From a virus, in IMG/VR virus record IMGVR_UViG_3300032053_004772, positions 22,774 through 86,773 of that record: DNA of 64,000 bases, one strand, 5' to 3'. Below are positions 1-8,300 of the stretch, piece after piece (positions within the stretch are counted from its first letter, which is position 1; each line of letters opens with the position of its first letter). The notes below the pieces were generated by a model that was given only the letters and a program-made list of their open reading frames with translations, was not told the origin of the DNA and searched no databases. A program made the position numbers and the translations under genes.

Positions 1-1
1 G

Positions 2-52
2 GAGAGATTTATCGTAAAGTTCGCTGAGGCAATTCTGAACTCGAAGAGGTAA
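2..52 (+). CDS. 3' end of an upstream tail/head completion gene (partial)
   Basis: The last 16 codons of a gene cut by the left edge are open in this frame and end in TAA at 50-52, four bases before the next start. The visible tail ends in ILNSKR. Its place immediately before a tail completion gene suggests a head-tail joining protein, but too little is visible to assign a family. Confidence 0.45.
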   Translation, partial: ERFIVKFAEAILNSKR

Positions 53-55
53 TCG

Positions 56-535
56 ATGTCTAGTGCTACTCGTCGATGGATGGAAGATACGCTTACTACG
101 GTCAAGGATTACTTTGATCGTTATCTCGATGTGAAGATCGATGTGATCGCGAACGAGCGTCAAGCTCAAGTTCCTCACATTCAGCACACTAACATCGGCG
201 AGACAAAGACGATGGCGTTTCCTCGCATCGAGCTTCTTCCTGATCGAACAGAGCATGATTACGGTTTTCCAAATCAGCCGCTGACTTATCCGTGGCTGAG
301 TCATAACTTGGTCGTTTGGGTAGAGTACTCGTCCGGGAGTCTGGAGTCGGTGAGATCGACACTGATGCGGATCGTTGAAGCGATTAACCGAATCACAGAG
401 GACGATGATACGTATGGCGGACAGATTGTAGACGTCAGATTAGGTGTAGAGGACTACACACCGATGATGGAGGATCAAGAGAACAAGAAGATGATCCAGG
501 GAGTATCTATTCAACTCACGTGTCGTACACGTTGA
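56..535 (+). CDS. Putative tail completion/terminator protein
   Basis: A 159-residue soluble protein with no signal or membrane segment. It lies directly upstream of the probable tail tube gene, the place usually held by the tail terminator or head-tail joining protein in siphoviruses. The ATG follows an AAGAGG ribosome site at 44-49. No diagnostic motif was recognised, so the role is inferred from gene order and length, which fit lambda gpU-type proteins. Confidence 0.55.
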   Translation: MSSATRRWMEDTLTTVKDYFDRYLDVKIDVIANERQAQVPHIQHTNIGETKTMAFPRIELLPDRTEHDYGFPNQPLTYPWLSHNLVVWVEYSSGSLESVRSTLMRIVEAINRITEDDDTYGGQIVDVRLGVEDYTPMMEDQENKKMIQGVSIQLTCRTR

Positions 536-551
536 GTAGGAGGAAAATAGG

Positions 552-1832
552 ATGCCCAGCATTAATAATATCAAGCTGACGGTTGGTGTAGAGGCAACCG
601 CTGGTCTACCTGTTTCCCGATCCAAGGTCGTTCCGATCAGTGGTGTTGTGACCGTTGATCGTAAGGCGAACACGGGAGAAGACCCTGCGATCGTTGGAAA
701 CAACATGTCCACTGGCGAGTATATCCTCTTTGCTGACGTTGGCGGAGATATCCCGCTTACCGTACGACCTGTCGGCGGGTTTGCCATGTTAGTCAAATCT
801 GCCCTCGGTTCGGAGGAAGCTGCTCCTAAGCAGATCGCGGGCTGTCTTCGGATTCGCTATACGGGCGCCTCAGCGAACTCGTATCTGAAAGCGACCGCAC
901 CGAGCTCTCTGATACACTACAAGGGTACTAGGGGTGCCGAGACAGCGGACACCAACTTCGGTACCGGAGGTACCTTGACTCTGACCGGAACCCTTGGCGC
1001 GATCGTTGCCACGATCGAAGCGTATACAGACATCGAGTGCGAGAAGGTGCTCGGTTTAGACTCTCTGGATATCGCTACTGCAGTGGTAGCGTTCGTTTCT
1101 AGGGAGTCGAAGAACACTTGGGCGTACGTGTGGTTCACAGGTACGTCTGGTGCTTATCGTCACGTCTTCACTGCCAATATGACCAGTACCGAGCGGCCGA
1201 CTCTCACGCTTCAGAAGGACGGTTACCAGGATAACTTCCTGTACGCAGGTTGCGTGGTAGATCAACTGAACATCTCAGGTGCTCTGAAGGCGATGATCGA
1301 GGGTTCTGCTTCGATTTTGGGGTTCACGGAGACAGGTAGTCAGAATCCGAGTGCGTTGAACTTGGATGACTACGAGCCGTGTATCTTCTACAACGGAGAC
1401 TTCTCTATCGGCGCTCACGAGTACAGCTACATCCGGAACTTCGAGTTGACCTTTCAGAACAACTCGAATCCGGACGGATACGGAGTCGGAACTCTGGATC
1501 GGCAGTATCATCAGAAGGGAATGACGGGTGTTACCGGAAACGTGAACGTTCGTCTGGACTCTAACTCCTTCGCTGAACGCGCGAAGATCTTCGCTAATAC
1601 GAAGGTTGCTCTCGTGTTCTATATGAAGGGTGGTATCATCAACGCTACTGCAACCGTTCCGGAGTTGATTCTGATCGAGCTGCCGTACTGCAGTTTACAG
1701 ACGTTCGACTTCGCAGAAAATGCGGGAGTGTTCGACGCTCAGATCGCGTTCCGGGCAGTGAAGCCCAAAGGTACGCTTTACAGTGAACCGATTACGATCA
1801 CGATGCTGAACTCAGACGTGAGCGTGTACTAA
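552..1832 (+). CDS. Probable major tail (tube) protein
   Basis: A 426-residue protein rich in Thr, Gly, Val and Ala, with alternating beta-strand-like segments and no membrane helices. It sits between the tail completion gene and the chaperone/tape measure genes, the standard position of the tail tube subunit. An AGGAGG site at 538-543 precedes the ATG. At 426 residues it is longer than a minimal tube protein (about 150-250), so an added surface domain is likely. The alternative is a capsid decoration protein. Function is inferred from order and composition. Confidence 0.6.
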   Translation: MPSINNIKLTVGVEATAGLPVSRSKVVPISGVVTVDRKANTGEDPAIVGNNMSTGEYILFADVGGDIPLTVRPVGGFAMLVKSALGSEEAAPKQIAGCLRIRYTGASANSYLKATAPSSLIHYKGTRGAETADTNFGTGGTLTLTGTLGAIVATIEAYTDIECEKVLGLDSLDIATAVVAFVSRESKNTWAYVWFTGTSGAYRHVFTANMTSTERPTLTLQKDGYQDNFLYAGCVVDQLNISGALKAMIEGSASILGFTETGSQNPSALNLDDYEPCIFYNGDFSIGAHEYSYIRNFELTFQNNSNPDGYGVGTLDRQYHQKGMTGVTGNVNVRLDSNSFAERAKIFANTKVALVFYMKGGIINATATVPELILIELPYCSLQTFDFAENAGVFDAQIAFRAVKPKGTLYSEPITITMLNSDVSVY

Positions 1833-1858
1833 ATCCGCGATTCTAGGAGGATAGGGTA

Positions 1859-2329
1859 ATGGCGAGTTGGGAAGAGGAAGCCAGAAGGGTACAGAGGGAG
1901 AATAAGCGAGAGCTTACGTCCCTCAAAGGACACTGGGTCATCGTTCGGAAGTTCACGATCAAAGCGCAAGAGAAGTTGAACGCGATGCGTCAACTCGTTG
2001 ACGTGGACGTAAAGGGTATTCCGAAAGTCAAGAAAGAGGGAGATCTGGCAGAGTTCATCGTGTTCGTCTTGAAGAACGGTGTTCTTGAGTCCAGTCTTAA
2101 GAAGACGGATGAAACTCCTGAGAGCTTTCAGGATGATGAGTTCTTGACTAAGCTGCTCGAGTACGCGGAAGTAGCGGATGAGATCTACATGTCCGTACTG
2201 GAGTTCAACCGCCCTTTAGAGAGGAAGAAAGACGAGTCCTCACAGACTGCGTCGAGTGGTTCTACCGAGGAACCCAATTCACCGCAGGACAAACCCTTCC
2301 CGACGGAACAGACCCAGGTAAAGAGTTAG
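1859..2329 (+). CDS. Tail assembly chaperone, short (G-like) product
   Basis: A 156-residue, highly charged, mostly helical protein between the tail tube and tape measure genes, where lambda G/GT-type chaperones are found. The ATG has an AGGAGG site just upstream at 1846-1851. Its last third is Ser/Glu/Pro-rich and low in complexity, typical of the zero-frame tail that is lost when ribosomes slip. A -1 slippery heptamer lies in frame at 2212-2218 and gives a longer fusion product. These chaperones coat the tape measure during tail assembly and are absent from the mature virion. Confidence 0.75.
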   Translation: MASWEEEARRVQRENKRELTSLKGHWVIVRKFTIKAQEKLNAMRQLVDVDVKGIPKVKKEGDLAEFIVFVLKNGVLESSLKKTDETPESFQDDEFLTKLLEYAEVADEIYMSVLEFNRPLERKKDESSQTASSGSTEEPNSPQDKPFPTEQTQVKS

Positions 2330-2574
2330 CCAGGTGGCGTCCGTTCATCGTTGAATGTTCCCGATTTCTGGATAGTGAAGGCACGTTTCGGCACTGGAAG
2401 TATCCAGGACCGTATTCAAATCAACCCGCTGTAGATATGGAAGTCTACGACGTGATTCGGCTGAAACTGATTCAGTTGAAGAATGAGGACATTAAGAAGA
2501 AAATGCCCTCAGGTCACGGATTCACTCCTGTACATCGGACGCCTCCTCGGTTCTCCAGCAGACGACGGAGGTAG
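1859..2574 (+). CDS. Tail assembly chaperone, -1 frameshift fusion (GT-like) product
   Basis: Reading the zero frame to 2218 and then the -1 frame from 2218 gives a 238-residue fusion. The -1 frame is open to TAG at 2572-2574 and reads as a credible protein (segments such as VECSRFLDSEGTF and HWKYPGPYSNQP). It covers 2330-2570, a stretch that would otherwise be a 240-base gap before the tape measure. The layout matches the conserved G/GT frameshift of long-tailed phages. Slippage efficiency cannot be judged from sequence. No separate start with a good ribosome site was seen for the second frame. Confidence 0.75.
2212..2218 (+). promoter_or_regulatory. Programmed -1 frameshift slippery site
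   Basis: The heptamer CCCTTTA is read in the zero frame as C CCT TTA (Pro-Leu). It fits X XXY YYZ exactly, with X = C, Y = T and Z = A. Tandem slippage gives CCC TTT, and the -1 frame stays open for about 355 more bases to 2574. No other canonical heptamer in the correct phase was seen between 2209 and the zero-frame stop. Confidence 0.75.
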
Positions 2575-2578
2575 CATC

Positions 2579-5356
2579 TTGGCTGTTCGGACCGGTGTTG
2601 ACATAGAGCTAAGAACTCGCGATCTTGCTACACAAGACATAGGCAAGGTTGACAAGGGTCTTGAGAATCTGGCTAAGACCGGAACCCAGAAAACCGGCGT
2701 TCAGCTTGTAGCTGCCTTCGCAAAAGTAGGAGGTGCTATCGCTGGCGCCGGTTTTGCGTTAAAGAAGGCTTTCGATGCTGCTCAGTATACTGCTCAGGTT
2801 GGACAGATACAGATGGCTTTTGATTCCATTACTACAAAGGCAGGTCAAGTATCTCGAGATGTTCTAAATTCGATGAGAGATATGTCTGCTGGGACAATCT
2901 CCTCGATGGATATGATGCTCTCAGCTAACAGAGCATCACTGCTGGGTATTCCAGTCGATAAGTTTGACGATTTAATGAAAATTGCGAGAGCATCAGCTGC
3001 TGCTACTGGAGCTTCCGTGACTGATATGTTCAACGACATCGTTGTCGGTATCGGTCGGTCTTCACCCATGATCTTGGATAACCTCGGTATCATCGTGAAG
3101 GAAGGAGAGGCCAACGAGAAGTGGGCGAAAGCGATGGGAAAGACTGTTCAGCAGATGACTGAGGTAGATAAGCGAGCGGCGTTACTGAACGCGGTTCTTG
3201 CACAGGGCGAGAGTATTATGGAACGCGTAGGTAAGGCCGGTCGTCAAGTAACGGATGCTCAGTTATTTCAGCAGATGACAGCAGCTGCAACTGATCTTAC
3301 TGTTCAGATCGGCAAGCTTCCTCTTTTCTTCATTCGAGAGTTGCTTCCCGCAGCAACGCAGATCTTACGTACTCTCGCTGGATGGGGAGAAGCACTTGAA
3401 GCTGCAGCTAAAAAGGCGAAAGAAGTTGTTGTTGCTGTTGCACTGGAAACAATTCGAAAGGAATTCGTCCTTCCGACGTTTGAGTTTTTTGCGCTAGATC
3501 AAGATATTCGCAGTTACGGTGACAAGTTGAAGACACTATACCTAGATATGATCAAGACTGGCGCTAAGATGATCGATATTGAGACTGCTCATCGTGATGT
3601 AGTCAAACAAGTAATGGATCGGATCAACAAGATTCTGAAGGATCAGCAAGAAATAGCGGCGATGGGTCCGGAGAACGTGAGACGTTTGAAGGATGAACTG
3701 AAGTATTTGGAAGGACAACTTGCGTTAAGAAACAAGGGCATCGCAGCCGCGAAAGCAGAGGCTGAAGCAACGGAGAGGACGCGGAAAGCGTTAGAGGCTC
3801 AAACTAAACTTCGAGAGCAACTTTCTAGTATCTACGGTAAGATGCTGGACTTCTATCCGGAAGAGATGCAGAAACTGCTTAAGTCGCGACAGCAGATCGA
3901 AGACAATATCTCTGATCTGAAGAACATGCTACTAAAGCCGATACCTCCTGTCATTCAGAAGGCTATTGCGGAATCTCTAGGATTTCAAGAAAACGAGCTA
4001 CGTCGAGTAATTGAGAGAATTGAGAGCATGTACCTCTCAGGTGCTGCTTCCTTTGCAGATGCAGCGAAAGAGATTGAAAAAGGTCTGGGAGATATCATCG
4101 CCGGATTTCCGCAAGTCGACATGGCACAGTTGATGGAGATGTCTGGTCTCGGGGGTGGTTTCGCTGCTATGGAACAGGCGATCATCGCCGGTATGCAGGG
4201 GAGAGAGATTAAGGTCTCTATTCCTGCTGGTGCTGTGAAGTTAGATCTGGACTTCGGCTTCCTGAAAACCCTTACGGACTCGTTGTACGACTTCGGAAAC
4301 TTCTTCGTGAATCTTGGACCTGGTATCACCGGGTTCTTTCAGTCGATGTGGACGGCTTTATCAAACCCAGTTCAGTTGCTGCTGAATATGGGTGACGCTG
4401 CGATCAACGGATTTCGAGCATTTACAGATGCGTTGAAGAAGGGAGCGGAGAGTCTCGCGAACTTCGCCATTCAAGGATTGATGAAGTTCGGTCAGTGGAT
4501 TTTGAACATGGTTATGTCTGCAGAGCCATTACAGAAGGTGTTTACTGATCTCTCTGCGCTGATGCAAACCGTGATCAACGTAGCGATCGCTCCTCTGATC
4601 GAAGCCTTGAGTCCTGTGATCGAAATTATTAAGGAGCTGTTCCTTACCCTCGGTTCGTACCTCATTCCAATCTTTCAGATCTTCGGTATGCTGATCAAGG
4701 CTTTAGAGCCGCTCTGGAAGGCGATCGCAAGCATATTAGGAGTCGTGTTTAAGATTCTCTGGCAACTTGCTCCCATCTTTGCGGTCGTTGCCCAGATTAT
4801 CGGAAACGTGATAACACCTATCCTACAAATGCTAACTCCGATCCTGGAGATGATTTCTCAGTTGTTTACAGCCCTAATGCCTGTGATTGAGATCTTGCTG
4901 AAGGCGTTAGATATTCTCTCTCGTCCAGTGGAGATTGTCGGTTTGATCATCGGGTGGTTAGCGACGAAGTTGATCGCGCTCGGTCAGTTGCTCATTTACA
5001 TCATCACTTTTCAGTGGGGGAAGATCAAGAACATCGATTGGGGGATGACTGTTGGTCAGTTATGGAACGCGATCAGTGACATCCTAACTCGTCCACTGGT
5101 AGATATTGGCGCGTATGAGACTGAGGTAACTCCAATTACTCTTCCGGAAGGTACTACTCCTGGAGGTGCAGCTCCCGGAAGTGAAACAACTGTTGAACGT
5201 GTACCTGATATTTACATCTATCAAACCTTCACTGGAAACGTGATTGGAGACGGTGGAATGGCTGCGGTTGGCAGATTTACAGCAGATGCCTTGCGAGTAC
5301 ATGCGGGTCTGGGTGGCGTGATTCATATCGAAGAAGCGATCGTACCAATTGCCTAA
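2579..5356 (+). CDS. Tail tape measure protein
   Basis: A 925-residue, largely helical protein, by far the longest soluble helical protein in the tail module, right after the chaperone frameshift pair. The start chosen is TTG 2579, seven bases after GGAGG at 2567-2571. An in-frame codon at 2483 would extend the gene into the chaperone fusion without a ribosome site. The second half (about residues 580-840) has several long hydrophobic segments, as expected for tape measures that enter the host membrane. The C-terminal 80 residues carry a Pro/Thr/Gly-rich linker. The protein sets tail length and leaves the tail on DNA ejection. Confidence 0.88.
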   Translation: MAVRTGVDIELRTRDLATQDIGKVDKGLENLAKTGTQKTGVQLVAAFAKVGGAIAGAGFALKKAFDAAQYTAQVGQIQMAFDSITTKAGQVSRDVLNSMRDMSAGTISSMDMMLSANRASLLGIPVDKFDDLMKIARASAAATGASVTDMFNDIVVGIGRSSPMILDNLGIIVKEGEANEKWAKAMGKTVQQMTEVDKRAALLNAVLAQGESIMERVGKAGRQVTDAQLFQQMTAAATDLTVQIGKLPLFFIRELLPAATQILRTLAGWGEALEAAAKKAKEVVVAVALETIRKEFVLPTFEFFALDQDIRSYGDKLKTLYLDMIKTGAKMIDIETAHRDVVKQVMDRINKILKDQQEIAAMGPENVRRLKDELKYLEGQLALRNKGIAAAKAEAEATERTRKALEAQTKLREQLSSIYGKMLDFYPEEMQKLLKSRQQIEDNISDLKNMLLKPIPPVIQKAIAESLGFQENELRRVIERIESMYLSGAASFADAAKEIEKGLGDIIAGFPQVDMAQLMEMSGLGGGFAAMEQAIIAGMQGREIKVSIPAGAVKLDLDFGFLKTLTDSLYDFGNFFVNLGPGITGFFQSMWTALSNPVQLLLNMGDAAINGFRAFTDALKKGAESLANFAIQGLMKFGQWILNMVMSAEPLQKVFTDLSALMQTVINVAIAPLIEALSPVIEIIKELFLTLGSYLIPIFQIFGMLIKALEPLWKAIASILGVVFKILWQLAPIFAVVAQIIGNVITPILQMLTPILEMISQLFTALMPVIEILLKALDILSRPVEIVGLIIGWLATKLIALGQLLIYIITFQWGKIKNIDWGMTVGQLWNAISDILTRPLVDIGAYETEVTPITLPEGTTPGGAAPGSETTVERVPDIYIYQTFTGNVIGDGGMAAVGRFTADALRVHAGLGGVIHIEEAIVPIA

Positions 5357-5366
5357 GGAGTAGATA

Positions 5367-8300
5367 GTGTCGTTCTTCGTTCCTACTACCATAGAGTTTG
5401 ATGCCGCGACAAGAGATCGAACCTCCGTTCGATGGCTCAAAGTCTTTGTTGATACCGACGGTGACGGCGATCTTGAAGACATTACGAGTTATCTAGACTT
5501 ATCAAAGGGTGGTGTTTCCGGAGGTGGCACAACTGACGAAGATCGAGGTATAGCGACAAAGTCTTATCAAGTACAGCTCCGAAATATCGATGAGACTCTT
5601 GTAGCAGGAGCGTGGGCTAACCGAAAGTGTGCCATCGAAGCAAAGGTCGGACTTACTGAGTACATTCGTTTTTTTACAGGGTATATTGATGAGTCCGGAC
5701 TCTCTCGAGACAAGAGAAATCTTTCCTCTGACTTTTTCTCCTTCCGAGCGTATGATCCCTCGAAGCGTTTGGGTATGCGTACTCAAACAAAGTCTGCTAT
5801 TTATCTTAACTTCAAGATATGCGATACTGTCTCTCCGTCTGCCTCACTCTTTCATGCTCTTGCTCTCGGACTAGGTCTCTCCGGTTCCGTGGATATAGAG
5901 ACTGTTTCCGTCAATCATACTAAGGACTATCTTCCTGTTAATAGAGGTGTAAATCTTTGGAAAGAACTTCAAGAACTTAACTCACAGTATATTGGTCATC
6001 TCGGGTTTCGCTATGATGGGAAGCTGAGATTTGTTTCTCGTCATCAGACTGGGTGGACTCCTCCGACATCAGAGTGGACCTTTCAAGGATACGGATCTGA
6101 CTCCGAGTATAACATTCACTCGTATTCTGAAGCTAGAGAGTCTCTCATTTGCAACAGATGTAAGACAGAGTTCGATCTCTATCAAGCGGTCACCGTTAGC
6201 GGTGTTATTTACAAGAATACCGATAACTGGGACTCGGTAAATCAGCGATGTCAAATCACGTTAGCTGCTGGAGCGTACTGGCCAGGACCTAACGCTGGTG
6301 ATGTAGCTCGCTTACGATTTAAGGATCCTACTTCTGGAGAAGGATTTCCAGTAGGAGCGAGTATCATAACTCCTACGATCGGAGCTGATGGAGCGAGTAC
6401 GGATATAGAGTCCTCAGGAGGACTTGCTACACTGATCAGTTTCAACGGTTCTCCTACTGATGCTACCCGACAGAATGCCGATAGTGCTGAGATCATTCTA
6501 AAGAATAACAACGGCGGATCTATTACGCTTCACAAACTTACGATTCGTGGAACAGCGTATCGAGTTCAGAAGAAACTGACTATCGAAGACGTGGACGCGA
6601 CCGTTACAAATGAGTGGGATTACGTTGATAAGGAGCTCCCTGGAAAGTACGCCGTCTCGGATACACAAGCGCACATGTCTACACTTCGTTGGATTGAGTT
6701 TGGGAAGATAGCTCGAGAGCGGTTCTCGATTATTACGGACTGGATTCCTCAAATTCAAGAGGGAGCGGTTGTCACTCTAAAACCGGATGTGTCAACTACT
6801 CTCTCATGTATCGTATCGAATTACTCGCATATGTGCAGTGGTCAGTACACGAGATGGCGAACGACTATTACTCTTCGTGAATTGGAGAGTTTTACTGTTA
6901 CCGGTTCTCCGAATGTAATTGTAGACACTTCAGGGAATGCTGCTCCTGAATCTCTATCGCAACTTCCTACCTTCACGGATTTGATTGAGGGCTTTGATGC
7001 TGGTGGAGGAACAACGACTCCGACAGCTCCTACGATTGCCGTTTGCAAAGGTGCATATCGCGCTATCAGCTTGAAATGGGATAAGCAGCTCAATCTCACG
7101 AACTTCGATCACTACGAGATTCAAGTGTCTGCCGATCAGGCGAGCTGGTATTCCCTCAAGTTCGACGGGACCGATTGGAAGGACACACTCGGAGCAGTGA
7201 CTGCCTGGACTGCAGAGATTTTGATTCACACCATGATTCCGAATGGTGGGACTGTCGATGTTCCAACAGCAGTTACACTTTACTACCGTGTACGACGAGC
7301 TATAAAAGTAGGAAGTCCTGGAAGTTGGAGTGCTAACGCTTCAGCGACGACGGTAGTTATTGGAACAGGCGATCTGGGTGCAGCGGCAGTCAATTTTCCG
7401 AAAATGGCAGGCGGGTATGGGTTGAACATGTTGCCCAACGGAGATTTCTCCGTCATGAACGACGCAGGAACCTGGCCGAAGGACTGGTCTCGGTATTACA
7501 GCAACGCGGGGTTCGCTGCTGATAGTTTTGGCGTTAATCTGTCCGCCGATTGGTCTTTGATGGGGAACGTGGACGCCTTCAATCGTCTGTATGCGAACAC
7601 TCTCTGGTTGTCGCAAGGTGCTCCTCTCGGACTTCCAAACGACTTTGACGAGTATTACTTCCTGATGATGCCTGTTATTCCTGGTCATAGATATTGTTTG
7701 AGTGTCTACACCGGGGCACATCGGTGCAAGGTTGGAGTTGCTATTGAGTGGTTTAATGCTGCTTTTGGTGGTCTCGGTGCATCGTCTCTTGGTGATCCAT
7801 TCAACGATGAGGCAGCTGCAGGTGGAAAGGTTCTCTCGGGATATAAGCGTATCTATACCTATGGCGATGCCCCTACTGGTGCTGCTTTCGGTCAGATTGC
7901 CATAAAAAAGTTTGACACTAAGCCTGGGCAGACCTCAAGTTACATGTTCCTCTGTCGTGCTGCCTTCGAGGAGATAGGGTCGAACGCCACCGTTCCCGGC
8001 CTCTGGATGCCTCCCCCGACTAACATCGTGACCGCAGGGATGATCTTAGCTGGTGCTGTGATCGCCGGTAAGATTGGAGCATTGGCAGTAGACACGGCTC
8101 AACTTGCAGCCTTGGCCGTGACTGCCGCCAAGATTGCAGCTAACACGATAACTGCTAACGAGATCGTTGCCGCTTTTCTCAGCGGTGCGTTCGCCAAGTT
8201 TACTGGTGAGCTTGCAGTAGGTCAGGACTACACGGGCAGCCCACCTGCGGGTGCGCAACGTATCGTGATCGACGGCAACGAACTTAGACTCGACGAGTGG

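Noticed and set aside
2483-2578. Longer start for the tape measure
   Set aside because: No ribosome site, and it lies in the coding part of the chaperone fusion. TTG 2579 has GGAGG at the right distance.
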